Below are positions 8,725-17,345 of a stretch of 64,000 bases of DNA, in pieces; within the stretch, counting starts at the first letter, position 1, and each line of letters begins with the position of its first letter. Origin of the DNA: Micavibrio sp. (GTDB taxonomy: Bacteria > Pseudomonadota > Alphaproteobacteria > Micavibrionales > Micavibrionaceae); the NCBI GenBank assembly GCA_021604545.1, contig BQJE01000002.1, forward strand, positions 1 through 64,000. The letters are read 5' to 3'. Both the position numbers and the translations under genes were made by a program. The notes under the pieces are model-generated. The model saw nothing but the letters and a program-made list of their open reading frames with translations. It ran no database searches and had not been told where the DNA came from.

Positions 8725-8973
8725 TTATTCTTCACAAACCTTTGAATGGGTGCCGTCACAAAACGGCTTGTTTTCCGTGTGTTTGCACATGCACAGCCAG
8801 GCCTTTCCGGTTTTTTCAGCCGTGAATTTATGAGAGCGAAATTCTGTTCCCTTGTGAGATCCATCGCAAAAAGGTTGGTTTTCCGAGCGCCCGCAGGCAC
8901 AAAAATGGTAAAGCTTGCCTTCTTCAAGGTCGACTTCAATCGGTGCATTTCCAGCTATTTGGGGCTTATCCAT
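8725..8973 (-). CDS. CDGSH iron-sulfur domain protein (two motifs)
   Basis: An 82-residue protein with two mitoNEET-type cluster motifs: C25, C27, C36 and H40 in the first; C61, C63, C72 and H76 in the second (CDGSH and CDGTH). Each 3Cys-1His set should bind one redox-active [2Fe-2S] cluster. There is no membrane segment, so it is probably cytosolic. Bacterial double-CDGSH proteins are known, but their roles are mostly unclear. It is tail-to-tail with the Hpt gene. Confidence 0.9.
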   Translation of the reverse strand: MDKPQIAGNAPIEVDLEEGKLYHFCACGRSENQPFCDGSHKGTEFRSHKFTAEKTGKAWLCMCKHTENKPFCDGTHSKVCEE

Positions 8974-9049
8974 GAGATTTCCTTGTTTTTGGTCCTGTAA
9001 AAGCCATATTATTTAGCAGAGAAAGTCGCTTTTGAAAAGGAGGGTGGTC

Positions 9050-9544
9050 ATGTTGAGAATACTATTGTTTGTGGTCGTGGGGTTGGCTGTGCTGGCTCCT
9101 GCTGTTTCCAAAGCTGGGGAAGAAAGGAAGCCTCTTCCGGAGAGCCTGCAAAAAAAATATGACCGCCGTGCTGTTTTTATGGCGCCTTACGATTTGAATG
9201 AAGATAAAATCCTACAGACATCAGAAATAAATGCCCTGATTGCTGCAAAGTTTACTCAGGCTGATGGTGATGGCGATGGCAAAATTTCAGAAGAAGAGCA
9301 GCAGGCGTTGCTTGGCAGTTTTGCTGAGGACAATGAGGAGCTATACGGAGCCGCTACAAAAAAAAACGTCAAGAAACTCACTAATCGTCTCCATAATGCC
9401 GATGACAATGAAGACGGTGTTATCACCAAAAAGGAATATTACAATTATTTCGGTGGCCGCTATAGGGTGATGGACAAAAACGGTGATGGAAATCTAACGG
9501 TCAAGGAATTCAGAACAGACACAGAAAGACGCAAAAAGAGGTAG
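9050..9544 (+). CDS. Exported EF-hand calcium-binding protein
   Basis: About 164 residues with a signal peptide (cleavage after SKA) and four EF-hand-like loops: DLNEDKILQTSE, DGDGDGKISEEE, DDNEDGVITKKE and DKNGDGNLTVKE. It probably binds Ca2+ in the periplasm. The start is ATG 9050, preceded by a strong AAGGAGGG at 9037-9044; the longer TTG start would put that site inside the gene. The C-terminus is basic. A second, smaller EF-hand gene lies at 47397. Confidence 0.85.
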   Translation: MLRILLFVVVGLAVLAPAVSKAGEERKPLPESLQKKYDRRAVFMAPYDLNEDKILQTSEINALIAAKFTQADGDGDGKISEEEQQALLGSFAEDNEELYGAATKKNVKKLTNRLHNADDNEDGVITKKEYYNYFGGRYRVMDKNGDGNLTVKEFRTDTERRKKR

Positions 9545-9554
9545 TGGGCGTTGG

Positions 9555-9600
9555 TGGTAGCGGTAGGAAGATTTGAACTTCCGACACATGGATTATGATT
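9555..9600 (-). pseudogene. 3' half of a split tRNA (anticodon CAT); left boundary of insertion
   Basis: Read on the minus strand this is a tRNA from the anticodon loop to CCA. The anticodon is CAT (complement of 9595-9597), the T-arm is GGAAG/CTTCC, and the acceptor strand TACCGCT is followed by A and CCA (9555-9557). The 5' half is missing: after the shared core GGATTATGATT (9590-9600) the sequence changes to unrelated DNA. The matching 5' half, with acceptor GGCGGTA complementary to TACCGCT, is at 16058-16098. Joining the two gives a complete cloverleaf. Confidence 0.85.
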
Positions 9601-9691
9601 TGGCCTTGGGTAGTTTGCAAGCTGTTTGGTGCTATTCGAACCTATTATCTGTATCTTAAGGTGACTTTAGTTTTTAGGCTCTGGACTCGTG

Positions 9692-9721
9692 CAAATTCAT
9701 TCAAATCTATTCAAATTAATT
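9692..9721. repeat. Three tandem 10-bp repeats (integrase/excisionase-site-like)
   Basis: CAAATTCATT, CAAATCTATT and CAAATTAATT follow each other without spacers. They lie 92 bp inside the left boundary of the insertion. Short direct repeats beside a core site resemble recombinase arm-type or excisionase sites; this role is inferred from position. Confidence 0.6.
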
Positions 9722-9733
9722 CACCGCCACTGA

Positions 9734-9750
9734 TACCCCAATGTTACCCC
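9734..9750. repeat. 17-bp direct repeat, left copy
   Basis: TACCCCAATGTTACCCC occurs here and again, identical and in the same orientation, at 15963-15979 near the right boundary. It contains an internal TACCCC doublet. Location at both ends of the insertion suggests arm-type recombinase sites. Confidence 0.65.
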
Positions 9751-9858
9751 AAAGGATAATTTATACTTGTTCTTAGCGAAGGGTCTGGCAAAAAATGCCG
9801 TATAATCTATATTAACTTCGGAGCGTGTGCTCAAAGACTGTATTCAATAGGGGCAAGC

Positions 9859-10959
9859 ATGCTGAAATCTTTACCTTTATACCTCTTTATTATGGCGCTG
9901 GCCTTTCCTACCGCAGCGTTTGCGCAGAAAAAAGGGCCACAAGGCCCAACGCCTGTTATTGCCGCTCCGGTAAAAATGCAGAGCTTTACTGACCTTGTCG
10001 AAGCCTTAGGTACGACTAAGGCCAATGAAACGGTCGTTATTACGCCGGATACGGCTGAAAAAGTAACCGCAATCCATTTTGAAGATGGGCAGTTTGTTAA
10101 ACAAGGCGATTTACTCATTGCGCTTGATAAGAGCGAAGAAGAAGCGGCGCTTAATGCTGCGCAAGCGTCTCTATCTGAGGCGCAATCATCTTATAACCGT
10201 GCCAAGGGCTTGCAAAATAACAGCGCGCTGTCCAAAGGGACGCTGCAAGAGCGCTTGGCGGCTTTAAAACAAGCTCAGGCAGCGATTGAAGAGATTAAGG
10301 CGCGGATAGACAAACGTGACATCACAGCGCCGTTTGACGGTGTTTTAGGATTACGAGAGGTCAGCGTTGGTACGCTCGTGCAACCGGGCGATATGATTAC
10401 AACCATTGATGACCTCAGCCAGATTAAGGTCGATTTTGATGTGCCTGCGGTTTTTCTATCAACCCTGAAACCCGGCATGGATATTGTTGGTCAGATCGAA
10501 GCTTTTGGTGAGCGTAAATTCAAAGGTGCGGTGCGCACTATCAATACGCAAGTTGATCCTGTGACGCGCACAGTAAAGGTGCGGGCTGTCATTCCAAATG
10601 AAGACGGCGTTTTGAAGCCCGGACTTCTGATGAGTGTAACCTTAATGAAAAATCAGCGCCAAGCGCTGCTTATTCCTGAAGAAGCACTGATTAAGCGCGG
10701 TGCAGAAAATTTTGTTTACGTGCTCACAGACAGTGAGGGTAAAACCATTGCCAAAGAGCAAAAAATTGAAATTGGCACAAGGCAACCCGGTGTGATTGAG
10801 GTGTTATCAGGCTTGGACAAAGGTGACAAAATAGTTGCGCATGGCACGGTTAAAGTGCGCGACGGTGCCGCTGTTACGATCCGCGCCGTTGAAACCGAAG
10901 ACGCGCCGTTGGGCGAGTTGTTAAAACAAAAACCCGTATCAGGACAGAGCACAAAATGA
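9859..10959 (+). CDS. RND efflux periplasmic adaptor (membrane fusion protein)
   Basis: A 366-residue protein. The signal peptide ends at AFA (residue 22). A biotinyl-lipoyl-like half-motif (VTAIHFEDGQFVKQGDLLIALD) is followed by an alpha-helical hairpin (~95-150), the second lipoyl half (ITAPFDGVLGLREVSVGT), and beta-barrel and membrane-proximal domains. It bridges the inner-membrane pump and outer-membrane channel encoded just downstream, and its stop overlaps the pump gene by 4 bp. AGGGG precedes the ATG. No regulator gene accompanies the operon. It is cargo of the insertion in the split tRNA. Confidence 0.93.
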   Translation: MLKSLPLYLFIMALAFPTAAFAQKKGPQGPTPVIAAPVKMQSFTDLVEALGTTKANETVVITPDTAEKVTAIHFEDGQFVKQGDLLIALDKSEEEAALNAAQASLSEAQSSYNRAKGLQNNSALSKGTLQERLAALKQAQAAIEEIKARIDKRDITAPFDGVLGLREVSVGTLVQPGDMITTIDDLSQIKVDFDVPAVFLSTLKPGMDIVGQIEAFGERKFKGAVRTINTQVDPVTRTVKVRAVIPNEDGVLKPGLLMSVTLMKNQRQALLIPEEALIKRGAENFVYVLTDSEGKTIAKEQKIEIGTRQPGVIEVLSGLDKGDKIVAHGTVKVRDGAAVTIRAVETEDAPLGELLKQKPVSGQSTK

Positions 10960-13900
10960 TCCTCTCCGATGTTTCTGTTACACGTCCTGTTTTTGCCTCT
11001 GTGCTGTCGTTGTTGTTGATTGCGTTTGGAATTGTTTCCTTCACGCAACTGCCTTTACGCGAATATCCTGATATAGACCCGCCCGTGGTATCGGTGGATA
11101 CCAGCTATACTGGTGCCTCGGCGAATGTGGTGGAAACACGGATTACCGAGGTGATCGAAGACCGTATATCGGGCGTGGAAGGGATCAAGTTTATTTCCTC
11201 CACTTCATCGGACGGACGCTCCCGCATTAACATTGAATTTGATGTCGGGCGCGATATTGAGGCTGCGGCTAATGATATCCGTGACCGTGTGTCGGGCGTT
11301 ACCGATAATTTACCCGAAGAAGCCGATCCGCCCGATATACAAAAAGCGGACTCCAGTGATGATGTTATTATCTGGCTCAATCTCACTAGTGATCGTATGG
11401 ACGTTCTAGAGCTTACAGACTATGCGAAACGCAACTTACAGGATCGTTTTTCTGTGCTGCCCGGCGTGGCGCGTGTGCGTGTTGGCGGCGGCCTGGAATA
11501 TGCTATGCGCGTTTGGCTGGATCGCAACCAGATGGCGGCGCGTGGCCTGACCGTGGCGGATGTTGAAAGCGCCTTGCGCTCGGAAAATGTGGAGTTACCG
11601 GCGGGGAGTATTGAGTCGATAGAAACTCAGTTTACGGCGCGTATACAGCGCGGTTATAAAAGTCCGGATGATTTCAAGAAACTGGTCGTGGCGCGCGGCG
11701 ATAATTACTTGGTGCGGCTCGGTGATATTGCCCGCATTGAAAAAGAGGCGATTGAGAAGCGTACGTTCTTCCGTGGCAATGGAACGCCTATGGTGGGGCT
11801 GGGGGTTATTAAACAATCCAAAGGAAATACGATTGAGGTTGCGCAAGGGGCTATTGAAATGGCCGAGCGTTTGTCGCCAGACCTACCGCCGGGGATGAAC
11901 CTTTTTAATTCCTACGACACATCCGTGTTTATTCGCGGCGCGATTGCCGAAGTGTATAAGACCCTCTTCATTGCTATTATTTTAGTGATAGGCGTGATTT
12001 ATCTGTTTTTAGGCAGTGTCCGGGCAATGCTCATTCCTGCCGTGACTGTGCCCGTGTCCCTGATCGCTACATTCATTGTTCTTAATATCTTCGGATTTTC
12101 GGTTAATTTGTTGACCTTGCTTGCGCTCGTTCTGGCTATCGGGCTGGTGGTGGATGATGCGATTGTGGTGCTGGAGAATATTCACCGCCGCATTGATGAG
12201 GGCGAGCCGCCGCTCTCCGCCGCCTTTAACGGGGCGCGGCAGGTGAGTTTTGCCGTGATTGCCACGACATTGGTGCTGATCGCTGTGTTTATTCCTATTA
12301 CGTTTTTAGAGGGTGATTTAGGGCGTCTCTTTACCGAATTTGCGATTACAATGGCAGCGGCGGTGGCGTTTTCGACCTTTGTTGCGCTGACCTTATGCCC
12401 GATGATTGCCTCTAAAATCCTTAAAAAAACTGAACGTGGTGGATTGAGTGACAAGGTTGATCGTATTTTCCAAAGGTTCAGCAGGGCTTATATCAAAACC
12501 TTGGGCGTTGCCTTGCGCTTTCGTTTTATTGTGCTTGGCCTCTTTGCTGTGTTGGCGGGATTGTCTGTGCTTCTTTTCAGCGCCATTCCATCCGAATACG
12601 CACCCAAAGAAGATCGTGGCGCTTTCTTCCTCATGGTGAATGGGCCGGAAGGTGCGTCCTATGAATATACAAAAGAATATATGGAGGAGATTGAAAAACG
12701 CCTGATGCCATACACAGCGGATGGAAAAGCCGGTGAAGTAAACCGTCTGCTTGTGCGCGCGCCGCGCTCTTTTGGTACGTTGTCCAGTTTTAATGACGGG
12801 ATCATCATCATTGTTTTGAATGATTGGGCGCAGCGCCGCAACGGGTTTGATATTATGGGGGAGGTCGCCGGAAAATTGTCCGACCTGCCAGGGGTACGAG
12901 CCTTTCCTGTGATGCGTCAGAGCTTTGGCGGGGGAACATCCAAGCCTGTACAATTTGTTATTGGCGGCGGCACATACGTAGAATTGGCGCAATGGCGCGA
13001 TGTTCTGATTGAAAAAATTAACGACAACAACCCCGGTATGACTGATGTTGATAGTGACTACAAAGAAACCAAGCCGCAGCTCCGCCTGAGCATCAACAAA
13101 GACCGTGCGGGTGATCTGGGCGTGAGTGTGCAGACAATCGGCAGTACACTTCAAACCATGCTCGGTTCGCGCCGCGTTACGACCTATATTGATGAAGGTG
13201 AAGAGTATGATGTGATTTTGGAGGGCGAACGTGATCAGCAAAGAACACCGACCAATATGCAGAATATTTATGTGCGCTCAAGCGCCAGTGGTCAGCTTAT
13301 CCCGCTTGCTAATTTGGTGAAGATCGAGGAATACGCGGACTCTGGATCGCTCAACCGTTATAACCGTGTGCGCTCTATCACTATTGAGGCGGGGTTAGAG
13401 GATGGATACGCGCTTGGTGAAGCACTTAACCATCTGCGTGGCCTTGTACGAGAGCACCTCCCAGATAGTGCTACAATTGATTACAAGGGCGAGTCTCTGG
13501 ATTATCAGACTAGCGGCTCATCGTTGCTATTTGTTTTTGCCCTTGGCTTTCTGATTGTATTCCTGGTTCTGGCAGCGCAGTTTGAAAGCTATATCCACCC
13601 ACTGGTCATTATTCTCACTGTGCCTTTGGCTATTGCCGGAGCATTGGTTGGGTTATATCTCACAGGAAATTCTTTGAATGTTTACACACAAATCGGGTTG
13701 ATTATGCTGATCGGTCTAGCGGCAAAGAACGGGATTTTGATTGTCGAGTTTGTGAACCAGCTTCGTGATGAGGGCGAGGAGTTCTCAACCGCTCTTATTC
13801 AAGCCGCACAAACACGCCTGCGTCCGATTGTCATGACGGGGATTACAACTGTTGCCGGTTCTCTGCCGCTTATCATGGCCTCTGGCGCTGGAGCCGAAAC

Positions 13901-14057
13901 ACGGTTTGCCATTGGTGTTGTTATTCTGTTCGGCGTAAGTGCTGCAACGCTCTTTACACTCTTTGTTGTGCCGCTGGCCTATGATTTATTGGCGCGGGGA
14001 ACGGGATCGCCGGGCGATGTAAGACGAAAATTAGAGCAGGAGAAAAAGACCGCATGA
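10956..14057 (+). CDS. RND multidrug efflux pump, inner-membrane transporter (HAE1 type)
   Basis: At 1033 residues it has the full RND length. It has an N-terminal transmembrane helix, a large periplasmic porter domain, a helix cluster near 335-490, a second porter domain and a C-terminal cluster. The proton-relay pair is D400-D401 in GLVVDDAIVVLENIHRR. The start VTRPVFASVLSLLL and FLGSVRAMLIP are typical of the family. It should export hydrophobic compounds by proton antiport. ATGA overlaps on both sides make one translationally coupled tripartite operon. The substrate cannot be read from sequence. Confidence 0.95.
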   Translation: MILSDVSVTRPVFASVLSLLLIAFGIVSFTQLPLREYPDIDPPVVSVDTSYTGASANVVETRITEVIEDRISGVEGIKFISSTSSDGRSRINIEFDVGRDIEAAANDIRDRVSGVTDNLPEEADPPDIQKADSSDDVIIWLNLTSDRMDVLELTDYAKRNLQDRFSVLPGVARVRVGGGLEYAMRVWLDRNQMAARGLTVADVESALRSENVELPAGSIESIETQFTARIQRGYKSPDDFKKLVVARGDNYLVRLGDIARIEKEAIEKRTFFRGNGTPMVGLGVIKQSKGNTIEVAQGAIEMAERLSPDLPPGMNLFNSYDTSVFIRGAIAEVYKTLFIAIILVIGVIYLFLGSVRAMLIPAVTVPVSLIATFIVLNIFGFSVNLLTLLALVLAIGLVVDDAIVVLENIHRRIDEGEPPLSAAFNGARQVSFAVIATTLVLIAVFIPITFLEGDLGRLFTEFAITMAAAVAFSTFVALTLCPMIASKILKKTERGGLSDKVDRIFQRFSRAYIKTLGVALRFRFIVLGLFAVLAGLSVLLFSAIPSEYAPKEDRGAFFLMVNGPEGASYEYTKEYMEEIEKRLMPYTADGKAGEVNRLLVRAPRSFGTLSSFNDGIIIIVLNDWAQRRNGFDIMGEVAGKLSDLPGVRAFPVMRQSFGGGTSKPVQFVIGGGTYVELAQWRDVLIEKINDNNPGMTDVDSDYKETKPQLRLSINKDRAGDLGVSVQTIGSTLQTMLGSRRVTTYIDEGEEYDVILEGERDQQRTPTNMQNIYVRSSASGQLIPLANLVKIEEYADSGSLNRYNRVRSITIEAGLEDGYALGEALNHLRGLVREHLPDSATIDYKGESLDYQTSGSSLLFVFALGFLIVFLVLAAQFESYIHPLVIILTVPLAIAGALVGLYLTGNSLNVYTQIGLIMLIGLAAKNGILIVEFVNQLRDEGEEFSTALIQAAQTRLRPIVMTGITTVAGSLPLIMASGAGAETRFAIGVVILFGVSAATLFTLFVVPLAYDLLARGTGSPGDVRRKLEQEKKTA

Positions 14058-15463
14058 TAAAGCCTGTCATATTTGCCGCGCTGGCTTTCGGATTAACCGC
14101 TTGCAGCGTTGGGCCAGATTATACGCCGCAGAAAACTAGTTTCCTCGATGGGTGGTTTGCACCAACTTCCGAGCATGTTTCAAATGAAGACATCGCACTG
14201 GAATGGTGGAGCGTCTTTAACGACCCGTTACTCGAAAACTACATCAAAAAAGCCGCGACGAATAACAAGAATGTTCAAGTTGCTCTGGCGAATGTAAAGC
14301 GCGCCCGCGCCCTTCGCGGTGAGAGTAACGCTGCATTTTTTCCTCAAATTGATAGCAGTGGCAGCGCTGATCGTTCCAAATCCAGTGATGCCGCAGCAAC
14401 ATCGGGCAACGGCAACATTCGCAATCTTTATGATGCAGGGTTTGATGCGTCATGGGAGCTGGATGTTTTCGGGGGCAACCGCCGGGCCAATGAAGCCAGT
14501 GATGCCAGAATAGGAAGCGCTACTGCCAACTATCAAGATGTCATGCTCTCTACCTTGGCTGAAGTTGCCCGTAGTTATTATGAGGCGCGTGGCCTACAAA
14601 AACGTATCGCCATTACTGAGAATAATACAAAATTGTTGCAGGAAACTTTCAATGTGGTCGATCAAAGGCTTGAGGCTGGCGAAGCTAGTTCATTCGATGT
14701 TTCACGCGCTCGCGGAGAATACCAACTCACCCGTGCTCGTATTCCAAACCTACAGGCTGACCTTCATGCGTCAATTTTCACGCTGTCTGTCTTGCTAGGG
14801 CAACCGCCGGAAGCTTTACTGGAGGAAATGGGGGAGGTGAAGCCATTGCCCGCACCACCGGATATTGTGCCCGTGGGCTTACGCTCTGACATGCTTCGCC
14901 GCCGCCCGGATGTACGCATGGCTGAACGTGAATTGGCGGCTTCTGTCGCTGATATTGGTGTTGAAACTTCAGAACTATTTCCTAAATTTTTTATAACGGG
15001 CGATATCGGATCACAGGCTCGCGTCTTTGGTGATGTGTTTAGTGCTGCGGGCGGCCTGTGGTCTCTCGGCTCTCTTGTTCAATGGTCCGTCTTCGAAGGC
15101 GGTGCAATTCGTGCACAGATTAAGGCGGAAGAAGCCGAAAGTGAGGGAGCATTAGCAACGTACGAGCAATCTGTGTTAAGCGCTCTGGCCGATGCAGAAA
15201 CCGCGCTCACGCGTTATGGGCAGGAACTGGAAACCCGCAAACGTCTTGATGAGGGCGTGCAAAGCCGCCGCCAATCGGTGAGTTTCGCCAGAGAGCTATT
15301 CGATGCAGGAGAGCAAGATTATCTTGCTGTTTTGGATGCCCAGCGCGAATTGATTGCCAGTGAGAATGATCTTGTCATATCTGAGACAAATTCAATCACA
15401 AAACTCGTTGCGCTGTATACGGCACTGGGCGGCGGGTGGGAATTTTTTGATAACAAAGAATAG
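14054..15463 (+). CDS. RND efflux outer-membrane lipoprotein (NodT/OprM family)
   Basis: A 469-residue protein with a lipobox (LTACS), so probably lipidated near Cys17, and two outer-membrane-efflux repeats. Family sequences such as DYTPQ near the N-terminus, LRRRPDVRMAERELAA in the middle and DYLAVLDAQRELI near the end are visible. It should trimerise as the outer-membrane channel for the pump encoded upstream, with which it overlaps by 4 bp. Confidence 0.93.
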   Translation: MIKPVIFAALAFGLTACSVGPDYTPQKTSFLDGWFAPTSEHVSNEDIALEWWSVFNDPLLENYIKKAATNNKNVQVALANVKRARALRGESNAAFFPQIDSSGSADRSKSSDAAATSGNGNIRNLYDAGFDASWELDVFGGNRRANEASDARIGSATANYQDVMLSTLAEVARSYYEARGLQKRIAITENNTKLLQETFNVVDQRLEAGEASSFDVSRARGEYQLTRARIPNLQADLHASIFTLSVLLGQPPEALLEEMGEVKPLPAPPDIVPVGLRSDMLRRRPDVRMAERELAASVADIGVETSELFPKFFITGDIGSQARVFGDVFSAAGGLWSLGSLVQWSVFEGGAIRAQIKAEEAESEGALATYEQSVLSALADAETALTRYGQELETRKRLDEGVQSRRQSVSFARELFDAGEQDYLAVLDAQRELIASENDLVISETNSITKLVALYTALGGGWEFFDNKE

Positions 15464-15550
15464 GCATGTTTTTTACGATAGAAACCCTTCTAATCTATTA
15501 GAACCCGTTCAGTCGTAATCGTTCTCTCTCCATAAACGATATTGAGTGGA

Positions 15551-15802
15551 CTATCTTCTTTGTCTTATTTTTCTTGTATGGCAAAGAAGAAACTGACAGC
15601 AAAATTTGTAGAAAATATAAAGCCGAACGGAAAACGGCAGGAGTTTTGTGATCCCTAACTTCCCATTTTTGATGGCGTCTTCATACGCTCCGATAGACAG
15701 AAAGCCAAATGCGTCACGGTTTGCATCAGTTACATTTTTGATGGTGTCTAGATACGGTAATATTTCATTGGGGTTTTTGAGAATGGTAAACGGGGTTGTC
15801 AT
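15551..15802 (-). pseudogene. Truncated GNAT-like acetyltransferase remnant
   Basis: The open frame encodes 83 residues. About the first 50 (NEILPYLDTIKNVTDANRD, then FGFLSIGAYEDAIKNGKL) look to me like the N-terminus of small GNAT-family acetyltransferases found beside integrases. The sequence then becomes unrelated low-quality sequence rich in F, L and R and stops before any acetyl-CoA-binding motif. I read it as a gene cut by deletion, probably the event that also removed the integrase. The family call is from memory of such sequences and needs a search. Confidence 0.45.
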
Positions 15803-15857
15803 TGTATTAAAACACCTTCGCTTATAATTAAGCTGGTTTTTAGCTTAGAAGCTAGAG

Positions 15858-15933
15858 TGGTAGCGGAGGGCAGAATTGAACTGCCGACCTTTGGATTATG
15901 ATTCCACTGCTCTAACCCCTGAGCTACTCCGCC
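15858..15933 (-). tRNA. tRNA with anticodon CAT (probably elongator tRNA-Met)
   Basis: Complete cloverleaf on the minus strand. The acceptor GGCGGAG pairs with CTCCGCT (position 1-72 is G-U), the D-arm is GCTC/GAGC, the anticodon loop is ATCATAA, the T-arm is GGCAG/CTGCC, and A plus CCA are encoded. G2-C71 and C3-G70 fit elongator Met, and the absence of C4-G69/C5-G68 argues against Ile2. It lies inside the insertion, 125 bp from the broken tRNA half. Its D- and anticodon-arm are identical to that half (34 bp shared), while its 3' half differs from the displaced one. Confidence 0.88.
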
Positions 15934-15962
15934 ACATATAAGGTCTATAAAGACCGATTTGT

Positions 15963-15979
15963 TACCCCAATGTTACCCC
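15963..15979. repeat. 17-bp direct repeat, right copy
   Basis: Identical to 9734-9750 (TACCCCAATGTTACCCC) and in the same orientation. It lies between the intact tRNA and the right boundary of the insertion. A putative recombinase arm-type site. Confidence 0.65.
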
Positions 15980-16057
15980 GTAGAACGGATAACGATTTTA
16001 TAATTCCTAAGGCGTTGTAATTCAAGCCGTTCCGAGCGCATCCATTTCAGGATACAA

Positions 16058-16098
16058 GGATTATGATTCCACTGCTCTAACCCCTGAGCTATACCGCC
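16058..16098 (-). pseudogene. 5' half of a split tRNA (anticodon CAT); right boundary of insertion
   Basis: On the minus strand it reads GGCGGTA, TA, then the D-arm GCTC/GAGC and the anticodon arm up to the shared core GGATTATGATT (16058-16068); then homology ends. The acceptor GGCGGTA pairs fully with the 3' strand TACCGCT of the half at 9555-9600 (with the same G1-U72), and not with the acceptor of the intact tRNA at 15858-15933. The two halves therefore belonged to one gene. Confidence 0.85.
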
Positions 16099-16145
16099 AT
16101 ACGTGTCTTCTGCAGTGGTTTTATCGCTTTTATAGGGGGTTTTTG

Positions 16146-17267
16146 TCAAGAACTGTTCTTTGTGACCGTAATCCAGCCGCCACCAATAACACGGTCATTT
16201 TCGTAGCAAACAGCAGCCTGACCGGGGGCAATACCGTATTGGGGCTCTGAGAGGTGAATTTCGGCGCTGTCGGGCTTGATAGAAAGCTTGGCTGGTACTG
16301 GCTTCATTACCGAACGGAATTTTACCTCAATATCTGTGCCGTCTTTGATATCGCCTTGCAGCCAGTTGCATTCGGTGACTTCGATGATGTCACGGGCGAG
16401 TGCTTCTTTCGGGCCGACGATGACTTTATTGTCCTGCGCGTTAATAGCAACAACATAAAACGGGTCGTTGTTTTCCGATACGCCGCCGCCAATACCAATA
16501 CCTTTGCGCTGGCCGATCGTGTAATGGACGATGCCTTTGTGTTGTCCGAGTACGCGGCCATCAACATGAACGATGTCACCAGGGTTTTCAGATTCCGGGC
16601 GCAACTTTTTGACCACCTTGGCGTAATCCCCATGGGGAACAAAGCAAATATCCTGGCTGTCGGGCTTGTCGGCATTGGTCAGGCCAAGACGCTCCGCATG
16701 ATTGCGGGTGACATTTTTGTCCCAGCCACCAAGGGGAAAGCGTAGATATTCAAGCTGCTCCTGTGTTGTGGCGAAAAGAAAATAGCTCTGGTCCTTGGTG
16801 TTATCGACAGCGCGGTGGAGCTCAGCCCCGTGACCATTCATTTTGCGCTGTATGTAATGACCGGTGGCCATACAATCCGCGCCGAGATCATTGGCGACTT
16901 CCAGCAGGTCACGGAATTTTACACTTTGATTGCAGCGCACGCAGGGGATCGGCGTTTCACCGCGCAAATATGAGTCGGCAAAATCATCAATAACCGAGTC
17001 ACGGAAATTACTTTCATAGTTAAGAACGTAATGCGGGAAGCCTCTTTCCTCTGCGACACGTTTCGCATCGTAAATATCCTGGCCGGCGCAGCAGGTTTTG
17101 CTTTTGGCCACGGCCTCGCCGTAATCGAACAGTTGTAATGTGACGCCCACGACGTCATAGCCTTGCTCATGCAAAAGCGCCGCGGCGACGGAGCTGTCCA
17201 CGCCACCCGACATGGCGACCACCACCCGCGTGTCTTTCGGGTCTTTATCAATGCCTAAGCTGTTCAT
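16146..17267 (-). CDS. mnmA: tRNA-specific 2-thiouridylase MnmA
   Basis: A 373-residue enzyme that thiolates U34 of tRNA-Lys, -Glu and -Gln. The PP-loop ATP-pyrophosphatase motif SGGVDSS is at residues 20-26. The catalytic cysteines are C112 (in PCVRCNQ) and C208 (in DSQDICFV). [10 protein letters not shown] marks the central domain and a C-terminal beta-barrel follows. Sulfur would come from a cysteine desulfurase such as the one encoded at 18288-19400. Full family length. Confidence 0.96.
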   Translation of the reverse strand: MNSLGIDKDPKDTRVVVAMSGGVDSSVAAALLHEQGYDVVGVTLQLFDYGEAVAKSKTCCAGQDIYDAKRVAEERGFPHYVLNYESNFRDSVIDDFADSYLRGETPIPCVRCNQSVKFRDLLEVANDLGADCMATGHYIQRKMNGHGAELHRAVDNTKDQSYFLFATTQEQLEYLRFPLGGWDKNVTRNHAERLGLTNADKPDSQDICFVPHGDYAKVVKKLRPESENPGDIVHVDGRVLGQHKGIVHYTIGQRKGIGIGGGVSENNDPFYVVAINAQDNKVIVGPKEALARDIIEVTECNWLQGDIKDGTDIEVKFRSVMKPVPAKLSIKPDSAEIHLSEPQYGIAPGQAAVCYENDRVIGGGWITVTKNSS

Positions 17268-17345
17268 GGCCGGGACTATAGGGTTTCAGAGACAAAATGG
17301 CAAGGAATTTGATTAGGGAAAATTAATTGTATTGCGCGGACTTTT

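Larger units (their letters stand above)
9590..16068. mobile_element. Decayed integrative element carrying an RND efflux operon
   Basis: The segment is bounded by direct copies of GGATTATGATT (9590-9600 and 16058-16068), which correspond to the anticodon stem-loop of a disrupted tRNA(CAT). This is a classic tyrosine-recombinase attachment position. Just inside the left end are three 10-bp repeats, and near both ends is a 17-bp repeat in the same orientation. The cargo is MFP-RND-OMF, a GNAT remnant and an intact tRNA(CAT) that could replace the broken one. No integrase or excisionase gene is present, so the element looks fixed by deletion. The core is short, but the complementary acceptor halves outside it make the split-tRNA reading strong. 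Confidence 0.75.

Noticed and set aside
9692..9721. 10-bp tandem repeats as plasmid iterons or CRISPR
   Set aside because: Only three copies, no Rep gene, no spacers; position next to an attachment core fits recombinase sites better.
12393..13241. 282-residue minus-strand ORF inside the RND pump gene
   Set aside because: Antisense shadow of a full-length, well-conserved pump; biased composition typical of antisense reading.
15858..15933. tRNA-Ile2 (CAT, lysidine-modified) as identity of the intact tRNA
   Set aside because: The acceptor pairs G4-C69 and G5-C68 differ from those expected for TilS recognition; elongator Met fits better, though not proven.
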